64,000 nt of DNA from Streptomyces kurssanovii (GTDB lineage Bacteria > Actinomycetota > Actinomycetes > Streptomycetales > Streptomycetaceae). The notes under the pieces were generated by a model. That model saw nothing but the letters and a program-made list of their open reading frames with translations, did not search any database and had not been told where the DNA came from. The translations under genes were made by a program, and so were the position numbers. Each line of letters opens with the position of its first letter. The stretch's first letter is position 1. Below, one piece after another: positions 44,933 to 53,068 of this stretch. The DNA lies in contig NZ_BMTN01000002.1 in NCBI RefSeq assembly GCF_014649695.1, positions 186,001 to 250,000 on the forward strand, in the 5' to 3' direction.

Positions 44933-45311
44933 GCTGGCTGGCGCTTCTCTCGATCGTGGGATCGGGCGTTGGATGTGATCCTCGTCCGCCCGCCGGGCGG
45001 ACACGCCACGGCTTGTCCCATGGTACGGGGCCGCCGGGACCCGGGCCTCCCGGAACGATCGGGTCCGGGACGAACGAGGCGGGGATCACGCCGCGGGCCG
45101 GGTCCGCGCCGGTGCCGGGCGGCCCGGCGCAGGCGGTGCGTACCGGCAGGTGGGGAGGCTGCCGGTACGAGGGTGATGCATGGGCATGCGGGGGGCGAGC
45201 CTGGGTCAACGGTCGGCACGAGCTTGCCCGCCGGCGGTGCCGGCGGGCAAGGAAATTGAGCCAGTTCTGAGGTTGTGACCTGCGGTTTCTCCTGGCCGAC
45301 GGTCTACGCGG
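44933..45311. other. Intergenic region between orphan SBP and typA, 379 bases
   Basis: Holds the SBP terminator at 45223-45251 and the typA leader and promoter area. I see no reliable -35/-10 pair, no ORF of note, and no known riboswitch fold. Confidence 0.5.
45223..45251 (-). terminator. Terminator of orphan binding-protein gene
   Basis: Perfect 13-bp inverted repeat (45223-45235 with 45239-45251), GGT loop, followed on the minus strand by no T-run. Confidence 0.78.
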
Positions 45312-47660
45312 TCACTGCTTCGGGGCGGCCGCGGCCGTCTTGAAACCAATGTCCTGGTATCGGGGCTCGGCGAATCCGAAAGCGCCCGCGTTGACCACCT
45401 GCTTGCGCGCCGCGACCAGCTGCGGGCGCTGGTAGAGCGGGACGGATCCGGCCGCCGCCCAGATCCTGGCGTCCGCCCTGCGCATCAGGTCACGGGCCGC
45501 GTCCGCGTCGAGCTCCCCGGCGGCCTGGGTGAAGAGCTGGTCGATGTAGTCCGTACCCACCCGCGTGTAGTTCTGCTCGACGAGGAGCGAGCCGTCGGAG
45601 GCCGGCTTGGGCTTGGCGTAGATCGGCCGGGCGTCGGTCGCCGGGTACGGGCTGGAGGGCCAGGAGTACAGGGCCAGGTCGTAGTCGCCGGACGCGATGT
45701 GGTCCTTGAAGAAGCTCGCGTCCTCGACCTTGATGATCTCCGTGCGCACGCCGACCCGGTCGAGCATCTGCGCGATCTTGTCGCCGACCGTGCGCAGCAC
45801 CTCCGAGCCCGGGCCCGTGGGGAGGACGAAGCGGAGGCTCAGCGGCTTCCCGTCCTTGCCGAGGGCGCCGCCGGCGGAGGCGCCGCCGGGTGCCGCCGTA
45901 CCGCGCGGAGCGTAGGCGCCGGCCATGCCGCTCTTGTCCGCGGCCTTCCCGGCCGCCTTGTCCGCCGGGCCGGCGCCGTCGTCGGCGGGCGACGCGGCCT
46001 GCCGACGGACGGCGGCGCTCCGGAGCGCGGCGCCGGGGGCCGGGGCGACGACGTGCGTGACGCGGGAGCCGGACCTCGGGTCGTGGGCCGCCGGCTTGTC
46101 GTCACCGACGATGTAGAGCCCGTCGTCGGAGGCGGCGTCGTTCTTCTTCTCCGACGCCTTGGCCGAAGGGCGCGAGGACGGCTCGGCGGAGGCCTTGCCC
46201 GTCGTCTTCTTCCCGTCCTCCTTGCCCTCCTTGCCGTTCCCCTCCGGCTTCCCGGCCTCGCCGCCCGCCTTGGCCGGCTCCTCGCGCAGCCCTTCGGGCG
46301 TCCAGCCGGCGTCGGCGAGCAGCGCCTGCGCCTCCTGGGTGTCCTGCTCCCCGAGTGCGGCGCTGTTGTCGGTGTACGCGGCCTGCCCGGCCAGCGCGAG
46401 GTGGTTGCCGGGCGGCTCCGCGGGCAGTCCGAGCGGCGTGAGCACGGCCTCTGCCAGCGCCTTGCGGTCCAGCGCCCTCGCGATCGCGCGGCGCACCCGG
46501 TCGTCGGCCAGCGGCCCGGACTCGCCGTTCAGCGCGAGCTGGGTGTACGCGGGCTCCAGTGACTTGCGGACCTCGTACCTGCTGAGGGCGGACTGCTCCC
46601 GCGCGTACCTCTTCTCCGCCTCCGCCGCCCGCTTGCGGGCCTGCTGTGCGACCTCGGCCAGTTCCTCGTCGGAGCCGTGGGCCATCGCCCACGACTTCAG
46701 GGCGGCGGAGGGAGCCTTGTCGGCGCCGGGGCCGTAGGCCAGCGGGCGCCCGCCGCGTCCGGCGTCCTTCACGGCGTAGGAGATACGTTCCGCCGCCGAG
46801 GGGTCGATGTCCGCCAGGTCGAGGCTTCCGGCCGCGAGCGCGGCGACCCGCTTGTCCCGCGGTACGGCCGACAGCACGAGCTTGTCGAGCTTGGGGCGGT
46901 CCCCCCACCAGCGCGGGTTCGGCACGAGCGTGGTGGTGTCGGCCTTCTGGTCGATCGCGGAGATCCGGAACGGTCCCGCCGTCACCTTGAGCTTCGTGCG
47001 GGCCCCGTCGTTGAAGGCCGCCGCGGTGCCGGTCACGTCCTTGGGGTAGAGCGGCGTGAAGAGCGACTGCCAGTCCGCGTAGGGCTTGGTGAAGGTGACC
47101 TTGACCTCCAGGTCGTTCTCACCGCGCTCGACCTTCTGGATCCGGTCGTACCCGGCGTTGCGCGCCGTCCAGTACGAGGAATCCTTTCCGCTCAGCGCCC
47201 GCCACTGGGCGAGGAAGTCCGGGGCGCCGATCTCGCGGCCGTCGCTCCACACGGCCTGCTGGTTGAGCTTGTAGAGCACGACCTGCTTGGGCTCCCGCTC
47301 GACGATCTCCGCCGATTCGAGATAGTCCGGATTCCGCTGCGGCCGCCCATCGGCGTCCAGGGTGAACAGCGCCGGCAGCACGGCGCCGGCGATCCGGCCG
47401 GTCGTGGCGTCCGCGTCGGCCTGGAAGGAGTTGAGGGTGGCGGGCATCGTGTCGACGGCCCAGCGCAGCGTTCCTCCGTCGGCGACGAGCTCACGGTCGG
47501 CGGGTGAGATGTCCTGAGCCGGGGGCCTCCCCCTGCTCTGCTCCTCGCCCGAGCTGCATCCGGCGAGAACGGGGAGTACCAGCACTCCGCTCGCGAGCAG
47601 TGCGACGGGGCGGAGCCTTCGGGAGCATGTCCGCCCGCGGGGGGCTTCGACCTGGGACAT
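45312..47660 (-). CDS. Orphan family-5 substrate-binding lipoprotein, LpqW-like position
   Basis: Lipoprotein of 782 residues with signal peptide and lipobox VLAGC (Cys near 34). Family-5 binding domain motifs are present (LRWAVDTMPATLNSFQADAD; VWSDGREIGAPDFLAQW), as is the C-terminal IIKVEDASFFKDHIASGDYD. About 135 residues at roughly 462-597 are a Lys/Glu/Gly/Ala low-complexity insert not found in typical members (about 540 residues). No permease or ATPase genes adjoin it. Its place next to typA matches M. tuberculosis lpqW (Rv1166), which acts in lipoglycan synthesis rather than transport. Confidence 0.85.
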   Translation of the reverse strand: MSQVEAPRGRTCSRRLRPVALLASGVLVLPVLAGCSSGEEQSRGRPPAQDISPADRELVADGGTLRWAVDTMPATLNSFQADADATTGRIAGAVLPALFTLDADGRPQRNPDYLESAEIVEREPKQVVLYKLNQQAVWSDGREIGAPDFLAQWRALSGKDSSYWTARNAGYDRIQKVERGENDLEVKVTFTKPYADWQSLFTPLYPKDVTGTAAAFNDGARTKLKVTAGPFRISAIDQKADTTTLVPNPRWWGDRPKLDKLVLSAVPRDKRVAALAAGSLDLADIDPSAAERISYAVKDAGRGGRPLAYGPGADKAPSAALKSWAMAHGSDEELAEVAQQARKRAAEAEKRYAREQSALSRYEVRKSLEPAYTQLALNGESGPLADDRVRRAIARALDRKALAEAVLTPLGLPAEPPGNHLALAGQAAYTDNSAALGEQDTQEAQALLADAGWTPEGLREEPAKAGGEAGKPEGNGKEGKEDGKKTTGKASAEPSSRPSAKASEKKNDAASDDGLYIVGDDKPAAHDPRSGSRVTHVVAPAPGAALRSAAVRRQAASPADDGAGPADKAAGKAADKSGMAGAYAPRGTAAPGGASAGGALGKDGKPLSLRFVLPTGPGSEVLRTVGDKIAQMLDRVGVRTEIIKVEDASFFKDHIASGDYDLALYSWPSSPYPATDARPIYAKPKPASDGSLLVEQNYTRVGTDYIDQLFTQAAGELDADAARDLMRRADARIWAAAGSVPLYQRPQLVAARKQVVNAGAFGFAEPRYQDIGFKTAAAAPKQ

Positions 47661-47980
47661 GGCTTGTACCTCTTCGTCCTGTTTCGTCGAATTTAGAGAT
47701 GATCACACCGATTCCACTCACTGAAGTGGATGGATTGCCGCGCCGGACGGAGACACGGCGGCACTTCCGCGAAGGCCACCCGTGCGGACGAACCGCGAAC
47801 GCCGCCAACGGGAACAAAAAGGGTGAATATGGGGGGAGTGAGGCTCCGACCATGAGGGGCGCGCCGGCAGCGCCTGCGCCGGGAATCCCCGTACGTCCCC
47901 TTCACAAGCGGGGATGTGACGCGCGACACTCGCAGGCGCATGAACGACGCCACCGCACCCCGCGGAAGTGAGGGCAAGTC
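47661..47980. other. Divergent promoter region, 320 bases
   Basis: Lies between the orphan SBP and the small coiled-coil gene. It contains an operator-like inverted repeat CCACT-N6-AGTGG at 47714-47729 close to the SBP start, and an AT-richer patch at 47660-47730. No ORF is credible. Confidence 0.45.
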
Positions 47981-48220
47981 ATGTCACAGGAAGATCTCGC
48001 GGCCGTCCAGCGCCGCCTCGATGAGCTGGTCCGGCGTGTCGGCCAGCTGGAACAGACAGTCGACCAGCTTCGCGGTTCCCGCCCGCTCGCGGGCTCCGCC
48101 GCACCGGCCGCGAAGGCCCGTCCCGAGCTGGTCACCATCCCCGACGCCCCGTACGACAACGCACTGTGGACCGATTCGGACGACGAGGGACTGGGCGTCC
48201 GCGACCGGCACGCGCCCTGA
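47981..48220 (+). CDS. Small coiled-coil protein upstream of sdh
   Basis: Protein of 79 residues. Residues 3-35 form a clear heptad coiled coil (LAAVQRRLDELVRRVGQLEQ), the middle is Pro/Ala-rich and the end acidic (YDNALWTDSDDEGLG). ATG at 47981 preceded by AGGGCAAG. No known domain. It lies 84 bases before the sdh membrane-anchor gene on the same strand and may be co-transcribed. Confidence 0.8.
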   Translation: MSQEDLAAVQRRLDELVRRVGQLEQTVDQLRGSRPLAGSAAPAAKARPELVTIPDAPYDNALWTDSDDEGLGVRDRHAP

Positions 48221-48304
48221 CCGGCCCGGACAGCAGGAGCCGGCCCGCAGGAAGGGCCGGCGGACCGGAGCCCATCCCTGATCCCACTCCACCCGGAGCC
48301 TTCG

Positions 48305-49126
48305 TTGGCCACTGGTACCGAACCACCACAAGTCCATAAGGGCGTGCACGAGGCCACGCGTGCCGCCATCGGCCCCCGCCACCTGCGGACGGACCGCTGG
48401 TGGCTGGCCCCGGCCCTGACGGCCGCCGGCCTGCTCGCCTTCATCGTGTACTCGACCTGGCGCGCGTTCGCGAACGCCGACTACTACGCGGCGCCGTACG
48501 TCTCGCCCTTCTACTCGCCCTGTTTGGCCGAGAACTGCGAACCGATGCGGTCGGGCCCCAACTGGGAGATCTTCGGCAGTTGGTGGGGCCTGTCGCCCGC
48601 ACTGCTGATCCTGATCTTCCCGCTCGGCTTCCGGCTGACCTGCTACTACTACCGCAAGGCCTACTACCGGGGCTTCTGGGCCTCTCCCCCGGCCTGCGCC
48701 GTCGCCGAGCCGCACAAGAAGTACTCCGGCGAGACCCGCTTCCCGCTGATCATGCAGAACATCCACCGGTACTTCTTCTACGCCGCCGTGCCGGTCGCGG
48801 GGATCCTCACGTACGACACGGTGCTCGCCTTCCGTGACGAGCACTACGAGTGGGGCCACATGGGCCTCGGCACGCTCGTGTTCCTGGTCAACATCGTGCT
48901 GATCTGGGCGTACACCATCTCGTGCCACTCGTGCCGGCACATCATCGGCGGCCGGCTGCGGCACTTCTCCAAGCATCCCGTGCGCTACCGCCTCTGGGGC
49001 TGGGTCGGCAAGCTGAACGCCCGTCACATGCAGCTCGCCTGGGCGTCGCTGTTCAGCGTCGCGCTCGCCGACCTCTACGTCTACCTCGTCGCGTCCGGCG
49101 CCTTCGACGATCCGAGGCTGTTCTAG
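48305..49126 (+). CDS. sdhC: Succinate dehydrogenase membrane anchor (Sdh1 type)
   Basis: Integral membrane subunit of 273 residues carrying electrons to menaquinone. It has about five hydrophobic helices (LTAAGLLAFIVYSTWRAF, LSPALLILIFPLGFRLT, YFFYAAVPVAGILTY, MGLGTLVFLVNIVLIW, LAWASLFSVALADLYVYLV) with His residues (NIHRYF, SCHSCRHIIGG) able to ligate haem. Length equals mycobacterial Rv0249c. TTG start at 48305. First sdh structural gene; sdhA follows after 14 bases. Confidence 0.9.
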   Translation: MATGTEPPQVHKGVHEATRAAIGPRHLRTDRWWLAPALTAAGLLAFIVYSTWRAFANADYYAAPYVSPFYSPCLAENCEPMRSGPNWEIFGSWWGLSPALLILIFPLGFRLTCYYYRKAYYRGFWASPPACAVAEPHKKYSGETRFPLIMQNIHRYFFYAAVPVAGILTYDTVLAFRDEHYEWGHMGLGTLVFLVNIVLIWAYTISCHSCRHIIGGRLRHFSKHPVRYRLWGWVGKLNARHMQLAWASLFSVALADLYVYLVASGAFDDPRLF

Positions 49127-49140
49127 ATGGAAGGTGCTTG

Positions 49141-51069
49141 ATGACCGAGCTCGAACGGCAGCAGTGGGACGTCGTGGTGGTGGGTGCGGGCGGCGCGGGC
49201 CTGCGCGCCGCCATCGAGGCGCGCGAGCGGGGCGCGCGTACGGCGGTGATCTGCAAGTCCCTGTTCGGCAAGGCCCACACGGTCATGGCGGAGGGCGGCA
49301 TCGCCGCCTCCATGGGCAACGCGAACGCGGGCGACAACTGGCAGGTGCACTTCCGCGACACCATGCGCGGCGGGAAGTTCCTCAACCAGTGGCGGATGGC
49401 CGAGCTGCACGCCCGCGAGGCGCCGGACCGGGTCTGGGAGCTGGAGACCTGGGGCGCGCTCTTCGACCGCACGGCCGACGGCCGGATCTCGCAGCGCAAC
49501 TTCGGCGGTCACGAGTACCCGCGTCTCGCCCACGTCGGCGACCGCACCGGGCTCGAACTGATCCGCACCCTCCAGCAGAAGATCGTCTCCCTCCAGCAGG
49601 AGGACAAACGGGAGCTCGGCGACTACGAGGCCGGGCTGAAGGTCTTCCAGGAGTGCACGGTGACGCGCGTCCTGAAGAAGGACGGCAGGGTCTCCGGTGT
49701 CTTCTGCTACGAGCGGGAGTCCGGCCGCTTCTTCGTCCTCGAGGCCCCCTCCGTCATCCTGGCCACCGGCGGCATCGGCAAGTCGTTCAAGGTGACCTCC
49801 AACTCCTGGGAGTACACCGGGGACGGGCACGCCCTCGCGCTGCTGGCCGGCGCCCCGCTGGTGAACATGGAGTTCGTCCAGTTCCATCCGACGGGGATGG
49901 TCTGGCCGCCGTCGGTGAAGGGGATCCTCGTCACCGAGTCGGTGCGCGGCGACGGCGGGGTGCTGCGGAACTCCGAAGGCAAGCGGTTCATGTTCGACTA
50001 CGTGCCCGACGTGTTCAAGGAGAAGTACGCGCAGTCCGAGGACGAGGGCGACCGCTGGTACGAGGACCCGGACAACAACCGGCGTCCCCCCGAACTGCTG
50101 CCGCGCGACGAGGTCGCGCGGGCGATCAACTCCGAGGTAAAGGCGGGCCGCGGCTCCCCGCACGGCGGTGTGTTCCTCGACGTGTCCACCCGGATGCCGG
50201 CGGACGTGATCCGCCGCCGGCTGCCGTCGATGTACCACCAGTTCAAGGAACTCGCGGACGTGGACATCACGGCGGAGGCCATGGAGGTCGGCCCCACCTG
50301 CCACTACGTGATGGGCGGCATCGCCGTCGAGTCCGACACCGCGGGCGCGCTCGGCGTGCCCGGTCTGTTCGCGGCCGGCGAGGTCGCGGGCGGGATGCAC
50401 GGCTCCAACCGCCTCGGCGGCAACTCGCTCTCCGACCTCCTCGTCTTCGGACGCCGGGCCGGGCTCCACGCGGCCGAGTACGCCCAGCGGCTCCCCGCGC
50501 GGCCGGCGGTCGACGAGGCGCAGATCGACGCGGCCGCGGCGGAGGCGCTGCGCCCGTTCAGCGCCGAGGGTCCGGAGGCGGGCGCGGCGCCCGAGAACCC
50601 GTACACGCTCCACCAGGAGCTTCAGCAGACGATGAACGACCTGGTCGGCATCATCCGCCGGGCGGGCGAGATGGAACAGGCCCTGACGAAGCTCGCCGAA
50701 CTGCGCGAACGCGCGAACCGTGCCGGGGTCGAGGGGCACCGGCAGTTCAACCCCGGCTGGCACCTCTCCCTGGACCTGCGGAACATGCTGCTGGTCAGCG
50801 AGTGCATCGCGCGGGCCGCCCTGGAGCGGACGGAGAGCCGCGGCGGTCACACCCGGGAGGACTGCCCCGGCATGGACCGCGAATGGCGCCGGGTGAACCT
50901 GGTGTGCCGGCTCCGGCAGGAGGACGACGCCGCCGCCGGAACCGCCGGAGTCACCGGCCGGATCCGGCTCGAGCGGAGGACGACCGAGCCCATCCGGGCC
51001 GACCTGCTCGCGCTCTTCGAGAAGGAAGAGCTGATCAAGTACCTCGCCGAGGAGGAGCTGACCGAGTGA
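49141..51069 (+). CDS. sdhA: Succinate dehydrogenase flavoprotein subunit
   Basis: Flavoprotein of 642 residues oxidising succinate to fumarate. Contains the FAD dinucleotide fold VVVVGAGGAGLRAAIEA (about 10-26), the covalent-FAD His region (KSLFGKAHTVMAEGGIAAS), the active-site segment FVQFHPTGM, and GGNSLSDLLVFGR. ATG 49141 has GGAAGG upstream. Ends in a GTGA overlap with sdhB. Family is the Sdh1/fumarate-reductase-like branch. Confidence 0.96.
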   Translation: MTELERQQWDVVVVGAGGAGLRAAIEARERGARTAVICKSLFGKAHTVMAEGGIAASMGNANAGDNWQVHFRDTMRGGKFLNQWRMAELHAREAPDRVWELETWGALFDRTADGRISQRNFGGHEYPRLAHVGDRTGLELIRTLQQKIVSLQQEDKRELGDYEAGLKVFQECTVTRVLKKDGRVSGVFCYERESGRFFVLEAPSVILATGGIGKSFKVTSNSWEYTGDGHALALLAGAPLVNMEFVQFHPTGMVWPPSVKGILVTESVRGDGGVLRNSEGKRFMFDYVPDVFKEKYAQSEDEGDRWYEDPDNNRRPPELLPRDEVARAINSEVKAGRGSPHGGVFLDVSTRMPADVIRRRLPSMYHQFKELADVDITAEAMEVGPTCHYVMGGIAVESDTAGALGVPGLFAAGEVAGGMHGSNRLGGNSLSDLLVFGRRAGLHAAEYAQRLPARPAVDEAQIDAAAAEALRPFSAEGPEAGAAPENPYTLHQELQQTMNDLVGIIRRAGEMEQALTKLAELRERANRAGVEGHRQFNPGWHLSLDLRNMLLVSECIARAALERTESRGGHTREDCPGMDREWRRVNLVCRLRQEDDAAAGTAGVTGRIRLERRTTEPIRADLLALFEKEELIKYLAEEELTE

Positions 51070-51836
51070 GCGCCTACCAAGCCCGCTTCAAGGTCTGGCG
51101 GGGCGACCGGAGCGGCGGCGGCCTCGAGGACTTCACCGTCGAGGTCAACGACGGAGAGGTCGTCCTCGACATCATCCACCGCCTCCAGGCCACCCAGGCC
51201 TCCGACCTCGCCGTCCGCTGGAACTGCAAGGCCGGCAAGTGCGGTTCGTGCAGTGCCGAGATCAACGGCCGGCCGCGGCTGATGTGCATGACCCGGATGT
51301 CCGTCTTCACGAGGGACGAGACGATCACGGTCACCCCGCTGCGGGCGTTCCCCGTGGTGCGGGACCTGGTCACCGACGTCTCGTTCAACTACGAGAAGGC
51401 CAGGGAGATCCCGTCGTTCGTACCGCCCCCGGGTGTCGCGGCCGGTGAGTACCGGATGCAGCAGATGGACGTGGAACGGTCGCAGGAGTTCCGCAAGTGC
51501 ATCGAGTGCTTCCTGTGCCAGGACACCTGCCATGTGGTGCGCGACCACGAGGAGAACAAGGAGGCCTTCGCCGGCCCGCGGTTCCTGATGCGCATCGCCG
51601 AACTGGACATGCATCCGCTGGACTCGGCCTCCGGGACCGGCCTGGACCGCAGAACGACGGCACAGGACGAACACGGGCTGGGCTACTGCAACATCACCAA
51701 GTGCTGTACGGAGGTCTGCCCGGAAGGCATCAAGATCACGGACAACGCGCTGATCCCGATGAAGGAACGGGCCGCGGACCGCAAGTACGACCCGCTGGTG
51801 TGGCTGGGCAACAAGATCAGGCGCCGGGAGGGCTGA
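51066..51836 (+). CDS. sdhB: Succinate dehydrogenase iron-sulfur subunit
   Basis: Iron-sulfur subunit of 256 residues. The [2Fe-2S] motif is CKAGKCGSCS with a downstream LMC; [4Fe-4S]/[3Fe-4S] motifs are CIECFLCQDTC and CNITKCCTEVCPEG. GTG start overlaps the sdhA stop (GTGA), showing coupling. Completes a three-gene sdh set in which a single anchor replaces sdhC plus sdhD. Confidence 0.96.
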   Translation: MSAYQARFKVWRGDRSGGGLEDFTVEVNDGEVVLDIIHRLQATQASDLAVRWNCKAGKCGSCSAEINGRPRLMCMTRMSVFTRDETITVTPLRAFPVVRDLVTDVSFNYEKAREIPSFVPPPGVAAGEYRMQQMDVERSQEFRKCIECFLCQDTCHVVRDHEENKEAFAGPRFLMRIAELDMHPLDSASGTGLDRRTTAQDEHGLGYCNITKCCTEVCPEGIKITDNALIPMKERAADRKYDPLVWLGNKIRRREG

Positions 51837-51894
51837 TCCCTGTGCGGCGCGGGAGCCGGCGCGAACGCCACGCCGTCCCCCGCGCCCTCGGCGG

Positions 51895-52983
51895 TCAGCA
51901 CCACCCTTCGCGGTAGGCCTTCCAGTCGCCCTCCTCGGCCGCGAAGTCCACGTACAGCGCGACACCGAATCGCTCCCTGTCGCGGTCCGTGCGCCCGAGG
52001 CCCAGCCGGGTGCCGCGGACCGCGGCCGCGACCGTCTCGGCGTTCTCGTGGTGGCCGAGATCGTCCTCGTGGAAGAACGGCAGCCCCATCAGCAGGTCGG
52101 TTCCCGGGGGCGTCACCTCGAGCGCGAGGGCGGTCTGCTGCGCGACGTAGCCGCCGTACATGCCCTCCAGCGGCATCCAGGTGTCGTACGACATGACGGC
52201 GATCTGGTCGACCCGCCGCGCGACCTCGCCGAAGAACTCCTGCGACCACCACTTCTCCCGGCCGGTGACCGCCGCGTTCACGCGGTGCGCGGCGGGCAGG
52301 GGGTCGATCTGGTGGGCCGCGACCGACAGCAGCGCCTTGCGGTCACGCGTCAGCTCGCGCAGTGCGTCGAGCAGGGACAGATAGTCGCGGTCCCCGGAGA
52401 GCAGCGGCTCCAGGTCGAAGTGGACGCCCTCGAACCCGGCGTCGAGGATCTGTCGCGCGGAGCCCACCACCGCGTCCCGGGACCGTTCGTCCAGGCGCAG
52501 TCCCTCCGGCCCGTCGTTGGCGAGCACGTCGCCCAGCCATGCCTGGACACGGATGCCCGGCATCTCCCGGTGCACGGCGTCGATGAGCCGGCGGGCACGG
52601 GGGTAGCGGTCGGCGGGCAGGGTGCCGTCGTGCTCGAGAGGACCCGCGTGCACGTACAGGTCCTTGACGCCGGTGCCGCGGATCCGCTCGGCGAAGGCCC
52701 TGACGTCGGCGTCCTTCTTACGGCCGTCCACCCAGGCGTGGCCCATCCAGATCGCGTCCTTGCCGCGGGTGCGGGTGCCGTCCTGGAGGTCGCCCGCGTA
52801 GTTGATGCGCAGAGCCACCGCACCGGCGAGCGGCGGGACGAGCAGGACCAGCGCCAGGGCGAGCGCGATCCTCCTCGGCCACTTCAGCCGCGGGCCCCGC
52901 CATGCCCGTACGAACGCCCGCGCCCTGCCCACCGGCCGTGCGGCCGTTCCCGTTCCCGTTCCCGTTCCCTCGTTGATCCCCAT
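51895..52983 (-). CDS. GH18-like TIM-barrel exported protein
   Basis: Protein of 362 residues with a basic N-terminus, a membrane anchor or signal (IALALALVLLVPPLAGAVAL, about 40-60) and a TIM-barrel like GH18. The family motif DGxDxDxE appears as EGVHFDLE near 195, keeping the last Asp and Glu but not the first two Asp. SYDTWMP later resembles the GH18 substrate strand. May be a weak or altered hydrolase. ATG 52983; divergent from the TPM gene by 85 bases. Confidence 0.8.
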   Translation of the reverse strand: MGINEGTGTGTGTAARPVGRARAFVRAWRGPRLKWPRRIALALALVLLVPPLAGAVALRINYAGDLQDGTRTRGKDAIWMGHAWVDGRKKDADVRAFAERIRGTGVKDLYVHAGPLEHDGTLPADRYPRARRLIDAVHREMPGIRVQAWLGDVLANDGPEGLRLDERSRDAVVGSARQILDAGFEGVHFDLEPLLSGDRDYLSLLDALRELTRDRKALLSVAAHQIDPLPAAHRVNAAVTGREKWWSQEFFGEVARRVDQIAVMSYDTWMPLEGMYGGYVAQQTALALEVTPPGTDLLMGLPFFHEDDLGHHENAETVAAAVRGTRLGLGRTDRDRERFGVALYVDFAAEEGDWKAYREGWC

Positions 52984-53055
52984 GGGATGCAGGACCGGTG
53001 ATCGGGTACCCGCGGTTCCTGGCGGCGTCCGGTCGCGGCGGAACAGAGCCGGACT

Positions 53056-53068
53056 TAGCCTCCGAAAT
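53056..53068 (+). promoter_or_regulatory. Candidate leaderless -10 element for TPM gene
   Basis: TAGCCT at 53056-53061, seven bases before GTG 53069. No Shine-Dalgarno intervenes, which also favours the GTG over the neighbouring ATG at 53072. Confidence 0.5.

Noticed and set aside
42896-45259. Plus-strand frame of about 790 codons opposite typA
   Set aside because: Antisense shadow of a highly conserved GTPase gene.
49134-51836. Single long frame covering sdhA and sdhB on the plus strand
   Set aside because: Only its end (sdhB) is real; the sdhA part is an out-of-frame shadow, and the true genes join by a GTGA overlap.
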